7,803 bases of DNA from Chitinophagales bacterium (GCA_020631035.1 JAHDIA010000095.1:1-7803), one strand, 5' to 3'; positions 1 through 5,527 are shown, counted from the stretch's first letter. Numbers and translations are program-made. Notes: generated from the sequence alone by a model not told the origin.

Positions 1-62
1 TTATCGGGCGCATGTTTTTGGCTGCGTCTTCAATTGCATCCACCCGCTTCGTCCTGCACTTC
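1..62 (-). repeat. Diverged end of the recombinase-flanking repeat
   Basis: This stretch is richer in GC than the recombinase gene beside it and has no convincing open frame. Bases 34-57, read on the plus strand, align with the minus-strand reading of 1092-1068. The blocks TTGCATCCACCCGCTTC and TTTCATCCATCCGCTTC match at 15 of 17 positions, followed by GTCCTGC against ACGCCCTGC. It therefore looks like the end of a second, diverged copy of the GC-rich repeat at 1061-1303, in opposite orientation, most of which would lie left of the window. The alignment was made by eye, and the copy assignment is an inference. Confidence 0.45.
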
Positions 63-66
63 TTAA

Positions 67-99
67 AGATATGACATTTCTTGGAGAAATGTCATATCT
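67..99. repeat. 33-bp perfect palindrome downstream of the recombinase gene
   Basis: AGATATGACATTTCT (67-81) is followed by the spacer TGG and then its exact reverse complement at 85-99. The pair begins 14 bases beyond the recombinase stop codon. As RNA it would form a 15-bp stem with a 3-nt loop, so it could end the recombinase transcript. However, the minus-strand sequence after the stem is only TTTAAG, a poor U-tract. As DNA it can also be read as 13-bp arms around a 7-bp centre, a layout like the core sites bound by tyrosine recombinases. The palindrome is certain; its role is not. Confidence 0.85.
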
Positions 100-113
100 A
101 AATCTCAAAGAGT

Positions 114-968
114 TTAAATTTGTGGTTGATGCTCTAGCTCCTTCAATTTGTCAATTAAAGAGACGTGTTTGCCTTCAAGTAAAATGGCATATTGTAGATA
201 ATTAAAAGTGGTGCTCAAACGGGAATGCCCCAATAATTTTTGTAGTCTATATAGTGTGCCTCCAAAATTTAAATAATGAACCGCAAAGGTATGTCGTAGA
301 GTGTGAACGTTCACCTTCTTTGTAATGCTACTTCTCTTGACGATTTTCCCAAGGGTGTAGTTGATGTTTCTTTTAGATACCGCCAACAAAGATTGATAAG
401 AATGCTGTTTTGGCTTGTCAGAAAAGAGCGTTTGATAAGTATTTAAATACTTGGTCAATGTTTGTAGTAAATTGTCTCCAAAATAAACTGTTCTGGTCTT
501 TCGATTTTTGCTCTCCCGAATGGTAATGCTTTTGTTGTGAAAATCTATATCACTTAAATTTAATTTTACCAACTCACTGCTTCGGATTCCTGTTTCATAT
601 AATGCTTGAACAATTAACAATTCTCGGTCATTTTCACAATGTTCAAAAAGTAAATTGACTTCGCTGATGTTTAATACATCCACATTGTAACCGTTTTCAT
701 TGGGGTAGGGGATTTTTTCATATAAATCAAGTCGCTCGGCTATGTTTTTTAAGTAGTATCTCATACCAAAAACATAACTTTTTAATGTAGAGACTTGAAC
801 GCCTTTTTCTTTGCTCCAACGTATCAAGAAATTGATGATTTCTGTTTTGCTACATTCTTCGGGTAGGCATTGGTGTAGCTCAATAAACTTGTGAAGAACA
901 TAGGTGTATCTTCTTCGGGTAGAAATGGATTTTCCAGAAATAATGATGTGATTGTCTAGTGTTTCCAA
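114..968 (-). CDS. Tyrosine recombinase/integrase (XerD-like)
   Basis: This is a site-specific recombinase of the phage-integrase family, which cuts and rejoins DNA through a 3'-phosphotyrosine intermediate. Residues 1-85 form the N-terminal core-binding (SAM-like) domain, with the typical SGKSISTRRRY start. Residues 97-270 form the catalytic domain. The expected residues are present: R129 in TGIRSSE, K154 in the beta-hairpin, H222 and R225 in HTLRH, H248 in LLGHS, and nucleophile Y257. The 284-residue length is normal for small single-domain-pair recombinases, and it lacks the extra domain insertion of integron integrases. The frame given here begins at TTG (968-966). The same frame stays open upstream as KVYHKTGIPKFDDALETLDN, which resembles a genuine N-terminus, but the nearest ATG (1020-1018) is out of frame because of an A9 run. 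The gene is flanked by inverted repeat ends and a palindrome. Its target site is unknown. Confidence 0.93.
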   Translation of the reverse strand: METLDNHIIISGKSISTRRRYTYVLHKFIELHQCLPEECSKTEIINFLIRWSKEKGVQVSTLKSYVFGMRYYLKNIAERLDLYEKIPYPNENGYNVDVLNISEVNLLFEHCENDRELLIVQALYETGIRSSELVKLNLSDIDFHNKSITIRESKNRKTRTVYFGDNLLQTLTKYLNTYQTLFSDKPKQHSYQSLLAVSKRNINYTLGKIVKRSSITKKVNVHTLRHTFAVHYLNFGGTLYRLQKLLGHSRLSTTFNYLQYAILLEGKHVSLIDKLKELEHQPQI

Positions 969-1007
969 AGCATCATCAAATTTGGGAATGCCCGTTTTGT
1001 GGTAAAC

Positions 1008-1020
1008 TTTTTTTTTGCAT
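1008..1020 (-). other. A9 homopolymer separating an upstream ATG from the recombinase frame
   Basis: On the minus strand an ATG at 1020-1018 is followed by C and nine A residues (1016-1008). Read without slippage, this ATG meets a TGA after 14 codons. With one A fewer the reading becomes MQKKVYHKTGIPKFDDALETLDN and continues into the recombinase. Runs of nine A are known to cause RNA polymerase slippage in bacteria. The run may therefore make a fraction of full-length protein, be a recent inactivating indel, or be a sequencing error. Which of these applies cannot be decided from one sequence. Confidence 0.6.
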
Positions 1021-1112
1021 AAAATGATTTTGAAATTTTAAAAAACATCCAAGTTACGAGAAAAAAAGCAGGGCGTGAAGCGGATGGATGAAATGTACGA
1101 CGAAGAACGTAA

Positions 1113-1135
1113 GGGCAAGTGCCTTGTGCCTGCCC
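1113..1135 (-). repeat. GGGCA...TGCCC hairpin inside the repeat
   Basis: GGGCA (1113-1117) pairs with TGCCC (1131-1135). Read on the minus strand, GGGCAGGCAC...TTGCCCTTAC resembles the hairpin at 5528-5550, GGGCAGGCAT...CCTGCCCCTAC. It seems to be a relative of that palindrome family. Confidence 0.5.
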
Positions 1136-1186
1136 ACAGATGCGATATTACGCCCGATTGCAATGGATATGGCGGCAATTCCGTAG

Positions 1187-1206
1187 AGACGGACGGCCGT
1201 GCGTCT
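1187..1206. repeat. AGACGGACGG/CCGTGCGTCT palindrome inside the repeat
   Basis: The two ten-base arms are complementary except for one G-G mismatch, and there is no loop. The left flank is GTAG (1183-1186), giving GTAGAGACG before the palindrome. The same beginning, in shortened form, occurs in the hairpins at 5250-5280 and 5375-5485. The right-hand CTAC flank seen in those copies is lost here. Confidence 0.65.
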
Positions 1207-1317
1207 AATATATGCGTGGCGGTGAATTGAAATATTCCCCCAATGCCGCCATAGAAATGGAAAGCGGGGATATACGATGGTCCGAAGCCCTAGCGTTCCG
1301 TCCAAATTATTTAAAAT

Positions 1318-2001
1318 TTAAAGTGTATTGTCAATCAGCAAATTGGCAATTTTTCTAGGGTAAGGATATTGATGTTTCTTTAATGTTTTGTAAATGCGTT
1401 TTTTGAATGCTTTTATTTCTTGAATACAGAGATTGAGTTTTTGTATAAAAGTATTTAAGTCGAAAGTGTATTTGATGGCTCTATCTTGTTGAGGGGAAAG
1501 AGTAGCTTCCATTATTTCAGATAGCTCCAATGTATTGTTTTGCACCCTAGCATAAATCCAGGGGTGACCAATCCAAATTTCTGTCCATTCTTGTGGCTGT
1601 TTGTCTAGTACTTCTTTCCAATGTTGATAATTGTAAATTTCGCCACAACACTGGGGAGCAATGGCGGTGTTATCATCAAATTCGATGACAATTCCACCAA
1701 TCAAAGCTGGTATTTTTTCTAAATCAAAATTCTTTTTCTTTTTGCGTTTGGGAAGGGAATGTAAGATGAAAGTTAATAGGTCTTTATCATCGGATAGCTC
1801 AGATATAGGAATGGAATAGTAGGCATAAGCATCCATTTGTAAGGTCTTTTTAAAACCCGCTTTTTTAAAAATTTTGTTGTTAAACTTTGTGCGTTCTGCT
1901 TCGGTGAAATTGAGCGAAAACTTTTGTTTGAATTTGTATTTATCGTTTAGATGCAAGGCATTCAATTCTACAACAGGGTATATGGTGTAATTACTTTTCA
2001 A
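1318..2001 (-). CDS. Hypothetical protein with PQCCG and WIGHPWIY motifs
   Basis: I do not recognise the family. From the TTG at 2001-1999 the product is 227 residues. An ATG at 2091 would give 257, but its first 30 residues lie wholly inside the upstream gene and look like out-of-frame sequence (KPPSKLVVKQWGC). The TTG start gives an 11-base overlap with the stop of the preceding gene, and the product then opens with the natural-looking YTIYPVVELNALHL. A lysine block at 85-90 precedes a compact region with IGGIVIEFDD (101-110), APQCCGEIYN (115-124) and WIGHPWIY (143-150). The rest is helical and lysine-rich. It has no signal peptide or membrane segment, so it is probably cytosolic. Last gene of the three-gene unit; an immunity-like role is possible but only a guess. 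Confidence 0.8.
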   Translation of the reverse strand: MKSNYTIYPVVELNALHLNDKYKFKQKFSLNFTEAERTKFNNKIFKKAGFKKTLQMDAYAYYSIPISELSDDKDLLTFILHSLPKRKKKKNFDLEKIPALIGGIVIEFDDNTAIAPQCCGEIYNYQHWKEVLDKQPQEWTEIWIGHPWIYARVQNNTLELSEIMEATLSPQQDRAIKYTFDLNTFIQKLNLCIQEIKAFKKRIYKTLKKHQYPYPRKIANLLIDNTL

Positions 2002-2953
2002 TCTCTGCAAAAATATACATCCCCACTGTTTTACGACCAACTTTGAGGGCGGTTTTAATAGAAGGTGTATTCTTGTAATGAATGGTGCCAAATAACATTT
2101 CTTGCCCAGTGATGGGTAATTGTTCCAACATTTTACGTTGGGTGGCAGCTCCTAGCTTTTTGCCTCTAAATTTGTCAATCAAGAGTTCTTCGTAAACGAG
2201 GTAACCCTCCATAAACAATTCGCTATCTTTATCAACTCCAATGATACCCGCCCAAGTATTTTCAATCCAGATTTCGTAGAGCAAATTTTTGTCTACCAAA
2301 TATTGCAAGGTTTCCTTTGATTCGAGACTTGCCATTTCTTTGAAATTAGGATTTTCTTTATAAAGACCTTCATAGCTCGCTTTGTATTGTGGATACCATT
2401 CTTGAATGGATTGTGCTGGTTTGAGTTGTACTTGATCGTAATTGGGTGGGAATGGCTGTTGTTTGAGCCAGTCTATAAATTCTGCAATAAAAACAAGGTC
2501 GCCTTGTATGAAATCATTTTTAGCAATGAGGTGGTAGTCGATTTGTGGGCTGTACCACCGAATGCGTTGTGGTTTGAAAACTGCATATTCTTGGGCAATG
2601 AACTGAGCGGTTTGTTTGATTTTTTCGGCTGTGTCCAATTCAAAATCTTTGTGGATGAGGAATACAGCTGGTTTGCTCAAGTCGCCCCCAATAAAGCGAA
2701 TGGAGGTAATGGCAGTTCCCAAAGGAGTTTCCAACAAACGGTATTTGTAATCATCAGGCTGTGTATTGGGGATTTGGCAATGTTTGTAGCCTTGTTTGCC
2801 AAATTCATCGTCATTAAGTCTTTGAATGTTTGTAGCAATGCTTTGATTGAGTCTTTTTTCTACTTCGTCTTGCCCCAAGCGTTCGAGTATAAATGTTGGG
2901 CAGTGGGCTAGTTCTAGGGGGAGCCAGTAAACTGCATTTTGTTGAAGACTCAT
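1991..2953 (-). CDS. GNAT-family acetyltransferase-like protein
   Basis: The product has 320 residues. The C-terminal third looks like a GNAT acetyltransferase fold. YEIWIENTWAGIIGVDKD (226-243) has the character of the early strands, and RGKKLGAA (263-270) fits the acetyl-CoA pyrophosphate-binding (R/Q)xxGxG/A loop and following helix. NTPSIKTALKVGR (295-307) fits the late helix where many family members carry an asparagine. The N-terminal 200 residues, including YWLPLELAHCPTFILERLG at the start, are not assigned; a second diverged GNAT-like or substrate-recognition domain is possible. Its start codon overlaps the stop of the preceding gene as ATGA, so translation is probably coupled. The substrate is unknown. 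Confidence 0.8.
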   Translation of the reverse strand: MSLQQNAVYWLPLELAHCPTFILERLGQDEVEKRLNQSIATNIQRLNDDEFGKQGYKHCQIPNTQPDDYKYRLLETPLGTAITSIRFIGGDLSKPAVFLIHKDFELDTAEKIKQTAQFIAQEYAVFKPQRIRWYSPQIDYHLIAKNDFIQGDLVFIAEFIDWLKQQPFPPNYDQVQLKPAQSIQEWYPQYKASYEGLYKENPNFKEMASLESKETLQYLVDKNLLYEIWIENTWAGIIGVDKDSELFMEGYLVYEELLIDKFRGKKLGAATQRKMLEQLPITGQEMLFGTIHYKNTPSIKTALKVGRKTVGMYIFAEIEK

Positions 2954-4053
2954 ATCGTGATTTGGGGTTTTATCTCTTTAAAATCTGTTTGGAATACAAG
3001 ATAGTTGTTTTCGCAGAAAAATAACTCCAATACTTTGGTTTGACGGTCCCAACTGTCGGTTACTTCAAATTGTGTGTCGCTGTCTGTTTGAAACCATTTC
3101 TTTTGCTTGAAGTGTTCTTTATGACTAAACCAATGTTTGATTTTTTCTAAGTTTTGGGGTTTGATTGGACTTAAAAGAGCAAGTGTGCTTATTGAGCTTT
3201 CCGTTTTTAACAATCCAAAATACCTTGATCCACTTGCCATACCCAATATTTCGATTTGCCCCAATGCCTTGTCATTGAAATATAAAGTGGGTTCATCATC
3301 TTCAAAAAACTCAATCATATCGTGGACGCCCAAATATTTAAGACGGTGTTGTTTTTTCCATATATCGGGATCAGTATACTGAGCATTCAAATCATAGTCA
3401 ACAATGAGTTTGGGTGGAGCGTAATAATGTTCTTCTTTGATTGTTTTCAAATCTAAGTGAAGCAATGTGTCAATTAATTCTTGGTAAGTAGTTTGGTCAA
3501 TTTCAAAAGGGGGCCAAGTGCAACCAGGTGACATGCCACAGTGACTACCACCGCTTTTCAATAATTGATTGAGTGCTTCGATAGAAGGTATGGTATGTAT
3601 GTTGGTTTCTTGATTGGCGTAGGGAAAAGCATAAGGGTAATCAAACAAGAGTTGATACAACTCACCCTCAACTGCTTCGCCTTCCTCCATTGACCAGCAT
3701 CGTTTGTATTTGTAGATTCTCATTGGAATGAATGTCAAGGTACTTTTTCGATAAACAGTTTCACTGTACTTTTCTAAGAACTCAAATTCTAGCGGATTGG
3801 TTTCATTTAGTTCAATTAAAGCGATACTGATTTCATAAGTTTGCTTGTCGCCCATAAACATCATTCTGGATCCACTAAAACGTGTGGCAAAATTGGTCAT
3901 GACAAATTCCATACTTGTAAAGGTGGTAAAATGGCGATTGAAGTTGTCTTTGTTGCTAGAGAGAGCGGAATGTATTTTTAGGGTGTAGCCCTTCCATTTT
4001 TCGCATTTTTGGGCAAATGTGGTGGTTTTGTCTTTTATTTCTTCAGAGATCAT
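2950..4053 (-). CDS. Hypothetical protein with SGGSHCGMSPGC motif
   Basis: This 367-residue protein has no signal peptide and no membrane helix that I can see, and I do not recognise its family. Its most distinctive stretch is SGGSHCGMSPGCTWPPF (167-183), where two cysteines and a histidine lie close together and could bind metal or form part of an active site. Further aromatic-rich segments are LLFDYPYAFPYANQ (135-148) and a C-terminal beta-rich part ending LELFFCENNYLVFQTDF. It is the first of three tightly packed genes; its stop codon overlaps the next start as ATGA. A TAATTTTG box sits just before the ATG, and a terminator separates it from the peptide gene upstream. It is certainly coding; its function is unknown. 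Confidence 0.88.
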   Translation of the reverse strand: MISEEIKDKTTTFAQKCEKWKGYTLKIHSALSSNKDNFNRHFTTFTSMEFVMTNFATRFSGSRMMFMGDKQTYEISIALIELNETNPLEFEFLEKYSETVYRKSTLTFIPMRIYKYKRCWSMEEGEAVEGELYQLLFDYPYAFPYANQETNIHTIPSIEALNQLLKSGGSHCGMSPGCTWPPFEIDQTTYQELIDTLLHLDLKTIKEEHYYAPPKLIVDYDLNAQYTDPDIWKKQHRLKYLGVHDMIEFFEDDEPTLYFNDKALGQIEILGMASGSRYFGLLKTESSISTLALLSPIKPQNLEKIKHWFSHKEHFKQKKWFQTDSDTQFEVTDSWDRQTKVLELFFCENNYLVFQTDFKEIKPQITI

Positions 4054-4058
4054 AAGGG

Positions 4059-4066
4059 CAAAATTA
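4059..4066 (-). promoter_or_regulatory. Candidate -7 box for the three-gene unit
   Basis: The minus strand reads TAATTTTG, an exact match to the Bacteroidota -7 consensus TAnnTTTG. It lies after the terminator and only 5 bases before the ATG at 4053, so transcription would start close to the ATG and the mRNA would be leaderless or nearly so. No clear TTG -33 box is visible at the right distance; the region there is T-rich. Confidence 0.4.
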
Positions 4067-4075
4067 ATCTTTACC

Positions 4076-4119
4076 TAATAAATAAAAACTGCTTCATTGT
4101 ATTTTGTACAATGAAGCAG
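4076..4119 (-). terminator. Intrinsic terminator after the peptide gene
   Basis: CTGCTTCATTGTA (4089-4101) is the exact reverse complement of 4107-4119, giving a 13-bp stem with a 5-nt loop. On the minus strand the stem is followed at once by TTTTTATTTATT, a good U-tract, while the plus-strand side has none. It therefore ends transcripts coming from the peptide gene at 4349-4164, 45 bases beyond its stop codon. Confidence 0.88.
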
Positions 4120-4163
4120 CCTTTGTAAAAATTACTTTGGTAATTTTCAATGAATCTCAATTA

Positions 4164-4349
4164 TTAGAGGTGTTCAATACTAACAGAACCAATGGTGCCA
4201 TTATTAGCTTCATCTTGAGAGCCATCTTGTTCAAAATGGTCAATACTAACTGATCCAATAGGAGCCCCGCCAGTAATTTTGAGTTTCTTCTTGAGGTTTA
4301 ATGTTTGTACAACATTTTCTTGCTCAAATTTTTTCAAATTTGTTTTCAT
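4164..4349 (-). CDS. Double-glycine-leader peptide, probable RiPP/bacteriocin precursor
   Basis: A 61-residue peptide with the build of a secreted, processed peptide precursor. Residues 1-28 form a leader with seven lysines and a LNLKKKLKITGG end, typical of Bacteroidota GG-leader precursors cleaved after GG by C39-type peptidases. The remaining 33 residues have no lysine, arginine or cysteine but six acidic residues. They contain the same motif twice: IGSVSIDHF (31-39) and IGSVSIEHL (53-61), joined by a polar linker. Absence of Cys argues against lanthionine or sactionine rings. Ser, Thr, Asp and Glu would allow graspetide-type ester links, but no ATP-grasp gene is visible. It has its own candidate promoter and a strong terminator. 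Modification enzyme, exporter and activity are unknown. Confidence 0.8.
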   Translation of the reverse strand: MKTNLKKFEQENVVQTLNLKKKLKITGGAPIGSVSIDHFEQDGSQDEANNGTIGSVSIEHL

Positions 4350-4394
4350 GATTAATTATTTTAAGTTAAAAAATGAATTAATCAATGGACCATA

Positions 4395-4425
4395 TAAATA
4401 TAATGTAAATGCAGAAGATTTGCAA
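4395..4425 (-). promoter_or_regulatory. Candidate promoter of the peptide gene
   Basis: On the minus strand TTG (4425-4423) is followed, after 20 bases, by TATATTTA (4402-4395). This fits the Bacteroidota pattern TTG-N19/21-TAnnTTTG except for the last base. It lies in the 87-bp gap after the upstream gene and leaves a 5' leader of about 40 bases before the ATG at 4349. Confidence 0.4.
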
Positions 4426-4436
4426 GTTTGAAAATG

Positions 4437-5156
4437 TTAAATGACATTTTTACACAAACGAATCAAATGTTTCTTATCACTATTCCACCCACGCCCATCA
4501 AAAAAAGAGAGTGCATGGTGGTCTCTAATTTTGTACAATGCAGCAGAACCATAAGCAGTTCCCAAGTACACATGTTTCAATTGCATTTCTTGGGCGATTT
4601 TGATGCATTTCCACATCATCCATTTTCCTAGGCTATGGCTTGTCAAAAACTGGATGTCGTAAAAGGCAAACCAATAATGAAAAAAAGTCTGAGCATTGTC
4701 TAGTACTACAAAAACATAACCCAATACTTTTTCAGCACTTTTAAAACAAAGAATATGGGAAAGATAGGAACGGCTCACAACATAATCCAAACGTTCAGCA
4801 CTCATCGAACCTTGCTTGAAACGTTCTTGGGCAAAACGAAAACAAAAGGCTCGAAAATCAACATCATTGGTGTCAAACTCTGCTAGGGGAATCAACTCAT
4901 ATTGGACAGCTAATTCTGCCATTTTTCGGTCAATCCGTCTATTTTCGGAACTGTCTTTAAATTCGCTTAGTTGTATTCGTAGACTACGTGCCAAATAAAA
5001 AATGGATTCTTCTATGGACCAATCGCCTGTATAGGGTAAAAATCCCAAATCGTAAATTTGACTATATTCCTCCTTGGATTCAGCTAGGCAATGTACCTTA
5101 TAAGGAAAGGAATAAGTAGAATAATCAGGTGGGCATTCGGTGAATCGGAATTGCAT
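4437..5156 (-). CDS. Arginyl-tRNA--protein transferase-like (Ate1/Bpt-type) enzyme
   Basis: The 239-residue protein resembles the aminoacyl-tRNA-dependent protein transferases that add an amino acid to the N-terminus of target proteins and mark them for ClpAP/ClpS-type degradation. The best evidence is in the C-terminal GNAT-like half: YWFAFYDIQFLTSHSLGKWM (161-180) followed by KHVYLGTAYGSAALYKIR (194-211) matches the family's order of D-x-x-F, SLGKWM and YLGTxYG...LYK blocks. The N-terminal half holds the DLGFLPYTGDWSIEESIFYLARSLRI-like region (36-61) in place of the cysteine-rich cluster seen in full-length Ate1. It is shorter than classical Ate1, but such short forms occur in Bacteroidota. 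Immediately downstream is the GG-leader peptide gene, 87 bp away. Assignment rests on remembered motifs. Confidence 0.65.
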   Translation of the reverse strand: MQFRFTECPPDYSTYSFPYKVHCLAESKEEYSQIYDLGFLPYTGDWSIEESIFYLARSLRIQLSEFKDSSENRRIDRKMAELAVQYELIPLAEFDTNDVDFRAFCFRFAQERFKQGSMSAERLDYVVSRSYLSHILCFKSAEKVLGYVFVVLDNAQTFFHYWFAFYDIQFLTSHSLGKWMMWKCIKIAQEMQLKHVYLGTAYGSAALYKIRDHHALSFFDGRGWNSDKKHLIRLCKNVI

Positions 5157-5230
5157 AGTTTAAAAATAGGAAATTTTTGAATGAATGGGATGGAACGTTG
5201 GGAGCTTCGTTTGCATGTGGTGCCCCCGCT

Positions 5231-5302
5231 ATTCGCTGCTATGGTGGTTGTAGATTAGACAAGGCATACCTTGTCTCTACAAGCCACCATATTCGCTACT
5301 AT
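5231..5302. repeat. Long imperfect hairpin between 12-bp direct repeats
   Basis: Core arms AGACAAGG (5257-5264) and CCTTGTCT (5269-5276) enclose a CATA loop. The stem extends outward through TTGTAG/CTACAA and TATGGTGG/CCACCATA, with a 3-base bulge (ATT, 5254-5256) and a single-base bulge (G5283). Just outside lie ATTCGCTGCTAT (5231-5242) and ATTCGCTACTAT (5291-5302), identical at 11 of 12 positions. The direct repeats overlap the outermost stem by 2-3 bases. The arrangement looks like a palindromic unit inserted with target duplication. The surrounding bases 5157-5230 and 5303-5374 hold no gene, and I see nothing else in them. Confidence 0.75.
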
Positions 5303-5374
5303 CGGGCATAGGGTCGTTTCTTTTGGTGCTTCGTTGTGGGGTTTTTCTGCCGCTACATCCTTGGCTTCTTTTTT

Positions 5375-5492
5375 CTTGTGGTTTGTGTAGACGCAATCAT
5401 TGCGTCTCTACCTTGTGGTATTTGTGGATGTAATCATTGTGTCTCTACCTTGTGGTTTGTGTAGATGCAATCATTGCGTCTCTACCTTGTGG
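5375..5492. repeat. Three tandem 37-nt hairpin repeats plus a 7-nt partial copy
   Basis: Units run 5375-5411, 5412-5448 and 5449-5485, each exactly 37 nt, beginning CTTGTGG and ending GTCTCTAC, with no spacer. CTTGTGG at 5486-5492 starts a fourth copy. Units 1 and 3 differ at one base, and units 2 and 3 at five. Each unit holds a palindrome; in unit 1, GACGCAAT and ATTGCGTC are separated by a single C. The flanks GTAG and CTAC tie them to the hairpin at 5250-5280. Lack of spacers excludes a CRISPR array. Confidence 0.92.
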
Positions 5493-5527
5493 AAACCTGT
5501 GCCAACATTATTGCCTGTTTTCTGTTC

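Larger units (their letters stand above)
1061..1303. repeat. GC-rich non-coding repeat element of about 250 bp
   Basis: This fills most of the gap between the recombinase and the next gene and is distinctly richer in GC than both. It contains nested inverted repeats: TATGGCGGCA (1168-1177) matches TGCCGCCATA (1244-1253) exactly, with a palindrome between them, and a GGGCA/TGCCC hairpin lies at 1113-1135. Its right-hand side (1068-1092) resembles the sequence at 34-57 in inverted orientation. A minus-strand open frame of 83 codons runs through it, but the codons simply read across the palindromes. I take it as an interspersed repeat rather than a gene. The exact boundaries are uncertain by about 10 bases. 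Confidence 0.6.

Noticed and set aside
1061..1303. Integron attI or attC site beside an integron integrase
   Set aside because: The recombinase lacks the extra IntI domain, and I find no paired GTTRRRY/RYYYAAC boxes in the element.
1054..1305. An 83-codon minus-strand protein gene
   Set aside because: The frame runs through nested palindromes in a non-coding repeat, and its sequence has no protein-like domain; I treat it as a chance open frame.
2387..2911. A 174-codon plus-strand protein gene
   Set aside because: It lies wholly antisense within the GNAT-domain gene and has the composition of a shadow frame.
4431..4450. Terminator after the transferase-like gene
   Set aside because: AAAATGT and ACATTTT form only a weak 7-bp AT-rich stem that spans the stop codon, with no U-tract on the minus strand.
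5375..5492. CRISPR array
   Set aside because: The units are 37 nt and regular, but they abut with no spacers and no cas gene is near.
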